Assembly (NCBI GenBank): GCA_023512835.1 | Contig: CM042090.1 | Coordinates: 18,072,356-18,136,355 of the forward strand | DNA from: Taxillus chinensis | Taxonomy: Eukaryota > Streptophyta > Magnoliopsida > Santalales > Loranthaceae | Direction of reading: 5' to 3' | DNA length: 64,000 bases | In this document: positions 1 to 12,117 of the stretch, piece by piece | How positions within the stretch are numbered: position 1 is the first letter of the stretch | Layout of the letters: every line of letters starts with the position of its first letter | Program-made: the position numbers and the translations under genes | Notes under the pieces: generated by a model | Database searches by the model: none | What the model saw: only the letters and a program-made list of their open reading frames with translations | Told to the model about the DNA's origin: nothing

Positions 1-131
1 GTTGTTTGAATGCGTTTCAGAGGGGTTAGATGGTGGGAAGATGGAGAGTTGAGTCACTGACAAAAGTTACTTGTTCTCAGTCATCATGGTCAACGTGATT
101 GGATCTCCAAATCAGCTGCAGAAATCAATCA

Positions 132-3100
132 CTACGTTCCTGACATATGCGGCGACTGTGCTGTATGCCTCAGCAACTTCTTCAGCGATTCAACAATAGT
201 AGAAAAGGACGGGCGCTGAGCTGGGTCACTAAAAAGTGGAACAAGACTCCCATTAGTATAATTATTATGACACTACAAATTAACATGAACCATTATCATC
301 CCAAGCAAGCAAACTTCCTTGTAAGAGAGAGAGGTGGAGGGGCATTTTTGCATGAAGGCGTGATGTTGAACAAACTGTGGGCTGTTACCACCTGAACTTC
401 ATGGCTGGTTTTTTCATCTTAAAAGATATTTGTAATATTTTGCCATCTCACTTCTAGGGAAATATAATATCAACTAAATTTCAATACCTAATACCCAAAG
501 TACCCCTCCGGCACAGGGAAAACATGCAAAGGACAAAATAATTTTCTTGGATGGCTCATGTTTGCATTGATAGCAAGCCAATGTAAATCCCATGGTCTCT
601 TCTCTCTCATCATGCACACAGGCACACATCATTGATTTGAGTTTTGACTCGTAGTGTATGTCTGTGTGTGCATGTGCGCATGTGCGCATGTGCTTGCTTC
701 TTTGCTGCAAGGGCATCAAGTTGATGAGACCAACTTGCAACCAAGAAGTCCTCCAATACATGGGAAGACCTACGTGCCATGTTTAAAATTTGTGAGTTCA
801 CTTAATTTAGTTGGTCATCGAATCATCGGCAAGTATTATGAAGCAGATGAACAACTAGAGGATGCAAATTCCTTACTCATCCCAGCAAGATTCCATGAGG
901 GAAGCCAACACCGGAGACGCAGTTTGTGGGATAGTGAGTCTTCTATTCTGGAAAGCAACAGCACCAACCACCTGACAAATTTTGAAAGTCACGTCTGCGA
1001 AGCAGAATGCACACAACTATCTGGTGATATATATATATATATATATCAGAACCAGATTTACAGTAAACTAGTTTGGAGCATCGAGCAGCTACTCCTAAGA
1101 AACTGGTAGAATCCTACCATCACAAGAGTGAGAATGAGCTTTTCATGGAACGCACATCATGTTGTTCTCAAACGCTTATTGAGTATACCTGTGCAGGGCC
1201 AAGTCCTTCCCAGGGCTGTTGCATGGTTACTAGCTCCCATAAAATAACTCCAAAACTATAAACGTCAGACTTCTCATTTGTGGGCTCTCCACGAAGGAAT
1301 TCTGGGGCCATCCACTCTGGCTGAAATTAAAACCAATAGGGTTAACAAGCTGATTGATGCAGGACGAAACCTGCATGATATTGATGCAATTATCCAACAT
1401 CTCAAAGATGATGCGGCAATGATCTGCAATTGAACCAGAATAGCTAACCAAGAGAGAGATCTTACTGTTCCAGCAACGGATTTTGATGGTAAAAATGTAT
1501 TAGCTTTGAATCTTGACAAACCAAAATCACAAACCTGAGAATGAAATGTGAAGCAATATGTTGAGTTGGTGTGACAAATCCAGTGTTGAAAAGTTGGTTA
1601 AAGGAAAATTGAATTTACGCCCATACCTTGACAGTCCAATTTTTATCAACCAATAAATTTGGAGACTTGAGATCCCAATGAACAATTGGAGGTGTGAGAC
1701 TGTGCAGATAGTTGATCCCCTTGGCCTGCACATTAATAATGTAAATAAATTTTTTTGTTAAGAGTAATCATGAAGGGAAGATAATGGATTCCAATTAGAG
1801 ACAAAACATACCACATCCAATGCCATACGCAACCTTTTCCTCTGGTCTAAAGCTTCTCCAGCAGCAGGCCTGTGAATGATGCGATACAGGCTACCCCTGA
1901 ACCACAAAGTGTCAGTATAGTAAAGGTATCAAAACATGGAGCTTCGTGCAGTTATTATGCAGCATATTGAAGATTACCTTGGCAGATATTCTGTCACTAT
2001 TGACAGATGAGGACGCTTTGTAACTGCACCCATGAAGAGAACCACGTTTGGATGGCGGACACGTTTCATTATTGCAACCTAAAGCATGGGCAAAAAATGA
2101 TGCAAATTGAAAGAAAAGTGTGGCAGATATTTATATAAATAACCTCGTATTATTTGCCATGCGTCATGTAGAATAAATTGAGTATACGCTGAAATGCAAC
2201 ACGAAAAAGCCTGCCTAGAAGAAAGTAACTTTCAAGCTTGCCAATCAGAAATACAGTAAGGACTAGATATTGATAACAGTTGAATAGGTTGGCAATAACG
2301 TTAATTGGATTCACATATTAGTGGAAGGGGGTTATTTAACCAAATGAAACGGTTCTTGTACGAGGCAGTGAAAAAATTTCTGGGATTAATATTATTGGTG
2401 TAAGAATGCACACCTCTCTAAGGAACTCCTTCAACTGGTCGTCATGAAAATCTTTGATGGTCAGAACCTTAACCGCAACATCCTGCATTTCAAAACCAAT
2501 GGGGACTTAAAAAGACATCATAGAAAATAAAATAGACTATACTTAGGAAAATGTCTGCTAGTAAATTGTTGAACCAAAAATTATAAAACAATAATATTGC
2601 GTACTTGCAAACCAAAAATGAAAATAATCAAAACTCAGCTTCAATTTAACAACTGGTTTTTTAATTTATCAAATACTAACCGAACCATGCCATTCAGCAC
2701 GATGCACTGTGCCAAATGAACCTTGCCAAAAAAAAAGCATACATAGAAAAGTTAAAACTCTGATCTGATCAAGTGGACTTCTTTAAAAAATAAAGACAAT
2801 AATGAGAGAAGCAGTGGAAATACCAGCACCAACGCGTTCCTTTATGTGGAGTTCATCCCAGGAGATCTCAACCCAATCCATTGCAAGAGAAGGTTCAAGA
2901 TTCAAGTATCTAGGGATGGGTACGGCAAAAAATTTATCTTTCCTTTCCACCTCCAAGATGTCTATTTGACTAGAGAAGGTTACTTTAGATTGCTGGACCA
3001 CAGCGTTAAAATCTGAAGTAACAGATCCATTCATTTCATTTTCGCTTATTTGTTTTCTAACAACATCACCTCCACCAAGCAGCTTTTCATGCTTCACTGA

Positions 3101-6048
3101 AGAGTCCAGATCTTCAGAAACATTTTCTTGGACAAAACACGTTGCTGTTTCTATTTGACAATCATGAACAGCAGCAGCATGCAAGGAGTCTTCTGAATTT
3201 TCATGCAAAACACCAACCCCCTTACGTTGAAGCTCTTTCCTACTGCCTGCAAGATATTACAATCTATAAGCTTGTCTGCTGAATTTTGGGAAAATACGGT
3301 CACTCCGCAGTACGTTGCTCCCTCACTAAGTGTTGACAAGTTGGGAAGAAATACATAAAAACCATGACATGCATTAATTTACAACCACCACCTTAACATA
3401 ATTATGGGAATGAACTGAAGCCACAGCACTAAGATATAAACCAACAGAACAGCATCAGGTTATCATAGCACCACTTCCAACAATATGTAATTTTGAGCCT
3501 CAGGTGTTAATTATTTATGTCAGGCATGTACAACAACATGAATAGGCAGTCAAAATCTAAAAGCTCCCAACTTTACCGTACAGATAGATGGAGGATCAGC
3601 TGACAAGGATAAATACTCCCTAGTATCTAGAACATGCTCAACATACCCACAAATTATTCTCGTTTCCTTGTTGCATGCCGTCAACTTGAGCCCAGACACC
3701 TCAAGGTACTGTCATAATTAACTATCAATTTTTATTTTTATAGTCTTCAACCTTAATTGAGTATCTAACACGCTTTAGAACATATAATATAATCCATACC
3801 TGAATATAGACGGTTTTCAGGAGCACCGAATGTGAGATTTGTTTTTAGAATTTGACTACCTGGCGTGTTGCCTATTTGAGGCCGTTGGATTTCTTTTACA
3901 CGTGGAATTAGCAAAGGTGAAGGCATTGGTGAATGTAAGCCTCCATTGATTGAGGAATCTGGACCATGAACATTTCCCGGTTCCCCAACCAAGTCAACTA
4001 CATATTCCCTGAAAACAAATATAACTGCAAATGTAAACAAGCAATAATATAAAAGAACATAATTGACAAAAATTACAAGGGGATGGAAGAAACAATCAAA
4101 ATGTGTCAGTGAGGATTGCCTTGCATCATCAATTTTCACAAGACAAGAAGACCGGTGGTCTGCTACACAGTACTTACAGCCCCGAGCTATCCGACATGGA
4201 AGGCCTATGTGATCTGCCAGTTTCTGCATATAAAGAAACATGTTATTGTTTAAACCCCTTATGAGAGGCATGCCTATTTACTGATATCTGCATTCAATGA
4301 AACTAGGCTGAAGTTGTCGTTGCAACCTTAAAGAGAATTGCACGATGCCTGCATAGCCCCATGGACAGGCTGCCAATGGGGAGCACAATACACTTCTGAA
4401 TGTTCCTCAGCCTTCTACTTAACAATTTCGAGCCCTCGTTTAGATCCCCCCTCTCCGCCGGAAATGTACCCCTTAGTAAATTCAAACAACACAGCACACT
4501 TAGATCCTTCAAGCCAAGAAAATAAAAGTGAAAAGAAGTATATGTACATATTTTTGAAACCTGAAAACACATCCATATATACATACCCCATAAAAATAGC
4601 AACAAGCTTGCCAAGCTTCTCCACCAGTACCAAGGTGTTCTCTGAACCACAATACAGTTCATGCGCTTTATCCTGAAGCTCCTTCAGCCTTGAGTCTCCA
4701 TGTCTGTCAACAAGAATGACCTCCATTGAGGTCTCATTGGGGTCAACAGCCCTGAGAGACCTTAAAGATGGCAACCGCCTACCTTCCTCCAAGTCATTGC
4801 ACATCGCCCACAAATATGGATTCATCCCAATAATATTATAGAAACCATCCGATATCCTGTCATTGTATGACAAACAACCACTCACCTGAAAGCATCGATG
4901 GGAAATATCAATGTCTGAGAAGCTCGGTTTGTTTTAGTAAAAAAACGTCCATTTGGAATAAAGTTACCTATGGATACAGAAATTTACAAAGAGATGAGAA
5001 ATCAAAACAAGGGAGGATCGAGGTGAAAATATTTTCACCCCTTTTCGATCTTTTGACTGAGACACCATCCCTTGACACCAATTTTGTACAATAATATATA
5101 TTGTAACAATAACCCAAAAGTATAAGGAAAAAAAATGGCCTGTTTAGTTGGGTTCTTAACAATAGTTTTGCTGTTTTGAAATCAAGCTGAAAACAAAATA
5201 GAGAACACATAAAATGTGAGTTTTCACTTTGCTTTTATTTTCCTTCCCCATTTCTCTTATTCAAACGGGCTCAAGAATTGCCAGTGCCATACCCAAAGAC
5301 AGAAAGAAACAGTTTGCGCATCAGACGACACGGCATCAGAGAACTCCAAGGTACCGCCCTCATGGACAATCAGAGCTTCCCCTCCGTCACCGGTGAGGAA
5401 TGCGTGATCAGAAGTTAGCCTCTTCGCAAAGCAACGCTGCAGATAATAGCTCTGTTTGGCCCTCTGCGCCGCCGCCGAACCCTCCGTCCTAGCCGTAACC
5501 CTGTCCCCCCTCTCATTATCTTCCTCATCTCGCTTGTAGGTCTCCAACGGCCCCGACAGCACCGGCGACAGGTTCCCGTCAAATGTCGTGAAGGAGAACA
5601 GGCTCCCGGCATAGCTGCTCCCACTCGACAGCCTCTGCAGCGTCGTCGTTTCCGTCCGGCCAAAACTGCGGTCGTCCTCCGCGGCGGTCGATTCTTCCAC
5701 CGTCGGAAGTAGCGGCTCTTGGTCGTCGGTGCTGAGTCTCCTTGCTCTTGTTGTGGTCGTACTAGTTGCTCCTCCTCGTTGAATCACGTGACCCAGGCGG
5801 CCTCCTTTTCTCTCGGCCAACCAATCGCAGAAGGCGGCGAACTGCTTTTTCTGGAGCAACTTCTCGCCCGTGAATAATGGGTCGGAGGAGGAGCTCTTAG
5901 CAGTCGCTGTCTCCTTCGGGGCCTTGCCGTCGCTGTCGTCTATTTCGATCTTCTTCGTCTCGTGATGACTCCCCGCCAGGCTCGGCGACGAATCCGCCGA
6001 GCGGTCCGGGAACTGGCGCGGGAAAAAGTAGGTGGTACGGTGCGGCAT
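132..6048 (-). CDS. Raf-like MAPKKK of the CTR1/RAF3 group, 15 exons
   Basis: Protein Ser/Thr kinase of plant Raf group B, probably a cytosolic or membrane-associated signalling regulator. Exons on the minus strand, first to last: 5293-6048, 4587-4885, 4327-4471, 4120-4223, 3800-4008, 2824-3246, 2681-2721, 2414-2482, 1978-2078, 1812-1896, 1627-1725, 1466-1534, 1189-1320, 877-971, 132-228. They sum to 2,724 nt in one frame (907 aa). Residues 1-250 are low-complexity. The EDR1/CTR1 regulatory domain follows from about 253 ([18 protein letters not shown], then [13 protein letters not shown]) to about 460. The kinase domain runs about 630-895: glycine loop GAGSFGTV, VAVK lysine 664, catalytic loop HWDLKSPN with Asp762, DFG at 780-782, and PEWMAPE. 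From memory, HWD instead of HRD together with this sequence fits the Arabidopsis At4g24480 (RAF3) clade better than CTR1 itself. Intron 4009-4119 has a GC donor. The start is the first in-frame ATG of a GC-rich first exon. Confidence 0.93.
655..701. repeat. TG/GC-rich alternating purine-pyrimidine tract
   Basis: A tract of alternating TG, TGCG and CATG units inside the 648-nt intron 229-876 of the kinase gene. Alternating purine-pyrimidine DNA of this kind can adopt Z-form, but nothing here shows that it does. The long ORFs predicted across this region are intronic and not coding. Confidence 0.7.
1026..1046. repeat. (TA)n microsatellite in kinase intron
   Basis: A perfect TA dinucleotide run inside the intron 972-1188 of the Raf-like kinase. 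It has no coding role. Confidence 0.9.
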
Positions 6049-9000
6049 GTCTTCTCAGCGGTCCCAGTACACAATACGCCCGATGAAATGATCAGCTGGA
6101 GATGAGATGAGTGATGAGTGACGAGTGATGAACTCTCGCTCGCACGTGCGGTCGATCTCGCCACACGCTCGCCCCTCTTTCCCGATCTTCCCGGGCCACC
6201 TGATCCAAACCCCTCTCTCTCTCTTTCTCTGAATTAATCAGCTCCTCCGATCCCGACCCTCAAAATCACCCAAACGTTGTCAGTCAGCAAGCAACGAACC
6301 TGAACAGCAACAAACAATGATGCGCGTGTGTGAATGGGTTTCTTCTTTTGTGTACCATCTAGCTACCTAGCTAGCTAACACCTGTGAGAAAAACACGGAA
6401 ACAAAAAAACAAAAGACAAATATAATTATTACAATATTATAACCTACTACTTCTACATGTACACACACGATGATATCATATACGCGACTTTCGGATACGA
6501 AATCCAACAAAAATACGCTACGAGATGATCAAGAGATCAACAATCAACGAAGCTGAAGCGGCACAATTAAGCAGCAGCGCGTTTCACCTTCTCTCACGGG
6601 TACGGTTTGATGGTTGGACTGGGATGGAGCTGAAGCAGCAGCGTCGAGTGGAGGTAGGTACCATGGTGGGAGAGGTGTGATCGATGATATGTAGAGAGAG
6701 GCGGAGGCGAAACAATAGAGGTGGAAAAACAAATGGAAATGAAGCAGGAGCGACGAGAGAGATTTCAATGGTGTGCTGGGATGGGAAGGGAAGGGAAGGT
6801 GCTTCTTTTTTTTTTTTTTTCTTGCTTTTAAAAAAACAAAAAAAACGGAAAAGGCAGAGTTGGTGGATGGGTATTAAAATTTAAAAATTAAAAATTAAAA
6901 ATTAAAAAAAAAATGAGTTGAGAGGACGCGCTAACGTGCACCGCCGCGATTGAGGTCAATGGGCAAGTGGGTTCAGACGGTGGGGGGGCACACGTAGGTG
7001 GCGGCGCTGCATGCAGAAGCGACGCGTCCACTGTGTGTGGGATTGCGAGGGGGGAGTGACTACGTAAAAATACGTGCGTTAGAGAAATGGCGGGAACCCC
7101 ACCCACCCCACCCCCCCCATCTTTCTTTCCCGGGTCTCTTTATTTGGAGTCCAAATTGCCCCTACATATCTCTGATGTTTGTAGTTGTTAGCTGGGTGAG
7201 GAATTCTATTTACGACCCAAAAAGAGTCGCTATGCCTATACATGGGAGTGGAGATACGAATTCACATAACAGGCAGCGTGTCATGTCTCCGTAAATTATT
7301 AATATTATTTTGATTAAAAAAATATTAAATATTAAATTTTGATATCTGAAGTACTTAAATTTATTAAAATAATTAATTATTTTATTGTGAGTGCTTTTCA
7401 TTTAAGATTGTGCCTCGAAATTCAAAATTAAAGTATAAACTTATATACCATAAAAACACATATGAATGAGAGCTAGCTCAGCAAGTCAGCCATTCTATAA
7501 TCAAAAAATAACTCAACAATGAGCAGTAATGATATTCGATTTTCACCACGTGAGCTTCACGTTCTGGCTTGTTAAAATGGTGCATTTAATGCCCATTATA
7601 CGATTCTCACTCCTTCGGTCCTTCCTCTACAAACCTAACTATACGTTTTGGAGTAATTTTACAAGTTATTAATATATCATCGCATTCACAAATTATATCA
7701 TCTAATACTTTTTATTCTACAAATTTAACAACTCATTCACAAATTTTCTTTTCGGCACGGGCTTGGGCACTCTATCATTTTTCTTTCCTATATATATATA
7801 TATATATATATATAGAGTAATGTTAGATATAAACGAAATTAGATAATTTTAGAATACTCGTATCGTAACGATGTGTTAGCCTATTAATTTATTATAAAAA
7901 AAAATTATAATCGTTTAATTTCTCATATAATTACGTAAAGATATTACAAAGTGATTGTATAAATATTTAAATTAAATTAAAAAAATAATAATATAGCCAA
8001 CCCAAAACCCAAGACGCAGGGGGGTCTGGCACAGGCACAGGACGTACGCCTTTTTATTTTTTAAATTCTTCCATGCTCATCACATTTCGAGTGGGAACCG
8101 GAAAGTCGATGCGCATTGAAGCCAGATACGCCCATTCCCACCCACCGGCCACGGCTACCAGCCACCACCACCACCACAAGTCACGAGAGCTTCTGCCCAC
8201 TTGTGTAGAGCCACCACCTGCACGGCTCCATGAGTCATGGCTGCGTGAGCGTGATCCCGCAGCTGTAACCAGACAGTGGATTACCCATTCATATTTCTCG
8301 CTTTTTCTATTGAACTCACGAGCTTAGGAATATTAATTTTTTTCCCTTTAATATTATTATTAATCCATCATTTAAAGGGCCGGGCTTTGAGCATTTCCTA
8401 ATTATTATTTGGTTAAATTTTAAATAAAAAATTATTTATAAAATTTAATTATTAGTTAACCCAGTAGTAAATTTAACATTATTTTACTATTTAAAATAAA
8501 ATATTAATTTCTTGTGGGAGCTGATATTCAGCCGGATAACACAAATCGAATTTATAATATTTTAAATTTTTTTTCATAACAATCATCGAATGGAAAGAAG
8601 GGGGGGTGGTGGGTTGGATTGTTTGTTACGCGTCATCATTCAATTCTCAATTCCGGCTAAGTCATTCGGATATACATAATTATTCTTTGGCTATTTATTA
8701 AATTTACTATAGTAATAAGCTAATTTTGTATAAGCTTTTGTTGAGCCGGATGGAAATATTAATAAAAAAAATATTGAACATGTAGTCATGTACACTTTAA
8801 ATGAATGCTTTAAATCAATAATATCCTATTAATATTTAAATGATATGAAAATAATATTTAAATGAGTATATTTATATGAAAATAATATTTAAATAATTAT
8901 AAATATGTGCACCATATTTTTTTAACGTATATAGTTAATCTAGATTGTTAGATGTTGAATATAACAACACAAATATCTAACTTACAAAATCCTCTCGTCA

Positions 9001-10367
9001 CACGCACATACTTAAAGAGAGACGCACACATACACACTGCATGCACTCCAAATACGGCAGCGGCTAAAGCTATTGCGCCTGGCTGGTTTTTAGGGGGATC
9101 GAGACTGGGACGAGCATCGAACCGATGTGGTACACCATCTTAATTATACGATGTATTTAAAAATATATATATCATTAGTCATGACTTAAATTAAATTAAG
9201 TCAAGTCAGTTCATGAGACATGGATCTGATTAAAAAGTTTTATTGGACTGGACTGGGGTCGGAGGCAGTGCGCGTAATGGCTGGTGGAATGTGCACGAAA
9301 TATTAAATTGCTAGTGTTTATTGTTTATATAAAATAATTTGTATTAAAAGAATGGATAAAAAAAAATCATTAACGATCGTCCCCACGCTCATTAGTCACA
9401 CACCACTAACCGTAACTGGAAAAGCAAATTAATCTTTGAATATTTGATTAAAAAAAGAAAGCCAAACCCAAGCCCGTGATAATAACAGGGTTTATTTAAT
9501 TCCTATATTTTATATATTATAACCACCCGTGCAGTCGTGCACGGCCTACTGAAAAAATTGGTTCACGGCCACGGGTCACTGCCACGGGAGTTGCTATCAG
9601 TATCAGATAAGAAAGATTGTGCACTAACTTATGTAAAATGACGGTGGAATATTTTCTTTACTACTGGATTTTTTTTAAAATATCAATCTAAGATGTCTCG
9701 TCGCCTTATACTACTTACACGTAATGGCATTTCTTCTTCTTCTTCTTATTATTATTATTTTATTTTAATTTTATAAATTTAAATTAATTTTTAATTCCAT
9801 ATATACATATACATAGCAATAAATTCTCATAATTATTCTCTAAATAATTAAAATAATATTTTAGATTGTTTTTATTTAATAATTATTTTTATAATTTAAT
9901 AATTATAGAAAATGAATATTATACATTAATACATTATGAAATAGTATATAAATTTTATAAAAAAAATTAAATATAAAGCTTTTGTTGGAATGATTTTATA
10001 ATTTTTTTAACTATTTTTTTAAATTTATGAAAACAAATTAATATAAAAAATTTGATACTATACAACGTTATAAAACGAAAGTTATAGTAATTTGACTCAG
10101 CTTTTTATTTCAATTTGAATTCAAGATCAATATATTTGGCTGTTTTGTTATCATTTAAACATATTATAACTCATATCATCAAATATTGAGCTAAAAGTGT
10201 ACTTATGTTTAGGTAAAAGATTTGAAGAAATTAAGTTCGCGTGTAAAAAGATACAAGATTTGTTTTTTTATAATAATAATAATAATAATGTGAGAAATTT
10301 TAGAGAACACAGTCCGCATAGCGGTATTGGATAGGAACTCCGATTAAGGAAGGAGGGGGAAGGTCCG
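6049..10367. other. Intergenic region, kinase 5' side to PPR promoter
   Basis: No gene is supported here. The first 300 bases (CT-rich around 6208-6230) are probably the kinase 5' leader and promoter. A poly(T) run lies near 6806-6822 and an iterated AAATTA-type unit near 6877-6912. A TA microsatellite lies near 7793-7814. The rest is AT-rich with short GC-richer islands near 6940-7120, 8000-8330 and 9050-9140. The ORFs in those islands have no family signature, no splice context and biased composition (for example a histidine run at about 8160). Confidence 0.7.
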
Positions 10368-10438
10368 GGCCCATGACCGAGGTGCGTAAAATCAAACTCC
10401 ATTAAAATTTTGTCTGAAGGCCCATCATCAACAGCCCA
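10368..10438 (+). promoter_or_regulatory. Cluster of three site II (TGGGCY) elements
   Basis: GGCCCA occurs at 10368-10373 and 10419-10424, and AGCCCA at 10433-10438. These are the reverse complements of TGGGCC and TGGGCT. They lie 48-118 bases before the PPR start codon. Site II elements bound by TCP factors are known to be frequent upstream of plant genes for organelle gene expression, so this is a plausible proximal promoter. No TATA box is obvious. Confidence 0.55.
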
Positions 10439-10485
10439 TTAACTACTGTCTGCTCGAGCTCGACCTCTGTCTCTCACGACTCATC

Positions 10486-12117
10486 ATGTGGCTTCGTCCA
10501 TCTGCCTGCCTCAACTTCTGTCGCCGTTGCACGACAAACGCCTCTCTACTTACCGCCGACAATGGCTTCGACCACGTCCTTTACCTCAATCACTTCTGGC
10601 CCCTCGTCGCTACGCTCTCCGAAAACCCTAGAAATTTCAGAGCTCTGAGGTCTCTTGACGCGGCCCTAACCAGAGTCCGCGAGTTCGATTCCGCAACGTC
10701 CGTCCTCGTGATCGACGGCCTTTGCCGATTGAAGAAGCTCGGGAGAGCCAAAACCGTCTTGGTAAACCTTAAAAGCAATTTGAAAATCTCAAGCCATTTT
10801 CTGTACGGTTTGGTCATTGATTTTCTGGTCAAGGGTGGCAGGATTCGGGATGTCGAGGTTGTGTGGGACGAGGTTCTTTCGTCCCTTCCTGCTTCGAACC
10901 GTCGGATTGACATTTCTGATTACGTCATACATGTGTGTAAATTCGGCGATGCTTGTGAGATTAAGGGGGTTGGCGAGAGGGTTTTAATGGTTGGTGGTGT
11001 CTTGAAGGGTCAGAGCTATGTGGCCCTGATCGGGGCTCTGTGTAGGGTAGATGAAGGTCCGTTAGCGAAACAGGTTCTCATTGAAATGCTTGGTCGTGGA
11101 TTCAAAGAAGATTCGCTTACCTGCTTTGTGATGTTTCAATGTTTTTGTAGAAATGGAAATTTTGATGATGCCGATTTGATTCTCGGGAAGATGGTAGAGA
11201 GGGGATTCGGGTTTGATATCTGTGTCTATGAGAGTTGCATTCGTGGGTTGTGTAGATCCGGTAAGTTTAAGGAAGCCTCTAAGTTGTTTCATCAACTGAT
11301 AAAGAATCAGAAGTTTGATGGCTCCAGATATGTATTTTTGAACGCGGGGGGGAGAAGGCCGATTTTCAAAACCAACTACCATGTTGTCGTTCCTGAGGCC
11401 GTGGCCTATGAGACGTATTTCCGGTCTTTGTGCGCTGTGGGAAGGCTTGACACGGCGGAAGTGTTGTTGAAAAAGATGATGAAGAAGAAAACGGTGGCAG
11501 AGGCTTGTGTGTATGGCAGTTTCATTAAAGCCCTCTTCCAGGCGGGACGGGAGGAAGATGCTATGAAGTTCTTTGGCGTGGAAAGAAAAAAAGGGCTTGT
11601 GCGAGTGGAGGAGTTGGCGAGGTTTGTGATTATGGAGCTATGTAGGAAGGGTAAAACTGATGAAGCTTTGGGGATATTCGATGCGGTCGTTGTAAGTGGC
11701 AAATTTGTCCGTGATATGGAACTTTGCAGCTGCATGCTTGATGGTTACTGGAAAGCAGGAAGAGGAACTGAGGCAGAAGACTTCTTTGAGAGGGTTCGTT
11801 GTTGTGGTTTTGCAATGCCAAATGCTTCCATGTATGCAATCATGGTCGATGGATTTTTGAAGCACGGGAATGTTTCAAAGGCTCTCGGCTTGTTCAACCA
11901 AATGTTAACAAGTGGTATCCCAGCTGATAACAAGTTATACGAGGTTATGATTAGAAGATTGTGTGATTGTGGGAAACTCCAGGAAGCGTGCAGCTACTTT
12001 AATGAAATGATTGAAAATGGACATGTGGTGTCATGCACCAAATGGGCAGCGCTGTTCCGCTCGAAGTTTGTTGAACGTGAAAATCATTTGTGTTCTCAGC
12101 CCCTTCTTCCACTGTGA
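10486..12117 (+). CDS. P-class pentatricopeptide repeat (PPR) protein, intronless
   Basis: A 543-residue single-exon ORF. It consists of degenerate 35-residue helical hairpins typical of P-class PPR proteins, for example SVLVIDGLCRLKKLGRAKTV, YESCIRGLCRSGKFKEASKL and MYAIMVDGFLKHGNVSKALG, from about residue 70 to 525. P-class PPRs bind organelle RNA in a sequence-specific way and stabilise, splice or help translate it. The N-terminus (MWLRPSACLNFCRRC) is basic with few acidic residues, which suggests a mitochondrial or plastid presequence; the choice between them is inference. No E, DYW or SMR extension is present, so RNA editing activity is not expected. The ATG at 10486 is the first in frame and lies just downstream of the site II cluster. 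I do not recognise the exact orthologue. Confidence 0.92.
   Translation: MWLRPSACLNFCRRCTTNASLLTADNGFDHVLYLNHFWPLVATLSENPRNFRALRSLDAALTRVREFDSATSVLVIDGLCRLKKLGRAKTVLVNLKSNLKISSHFLYGLVIDFLVKGGRIRDVEVVWDEVLSSLPASNRRIDISDYVIHVCKFGDACEIKGVGERVLMVGGVLKGQSYVALIGALCRVDEGPLAKQVLIEMLGRGFKEDSLTCFVMFQCFCRNGNFDDADLILGKMVERGFGFDICVYESCIRGLCRSGKFKEASKLFHQLIKNQKFDGSRYVFLNAGGRRPIFKTNYHVVVPEAVAYETYFRSLCAVGRLDTAEVLLKKMMKKKTVAEACVYGSFIKALFQAGREEDAMKFFGVERKKGLVRVEELARFVIMELCRKGKTDEALGIFDAVVVSGKFVRDMELCSCMLDGYWKAGRGTEAEDFFERVRCCGFAMPNASMYAIMVDGFLKHGNVSKALGLFNQMLTSGIPADNKLYEVMIRRLCDCGKLQEACSYFNEMIENGHVVSCTKWAALFRSKFVERENHLCSQPLLPL

Noticed and set aside
654..1261. Plus-strand ORFs overlapping the kinase gene
   Set aside because: They lie antisense to kinase introns and exons, have repeat-driven composition and no family signature.
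8073..8327. 84-residue ORF with a histidine run
   Set aside because: Composition comes from ACC/CAC repeats, and there is no homologous domain or gene context.
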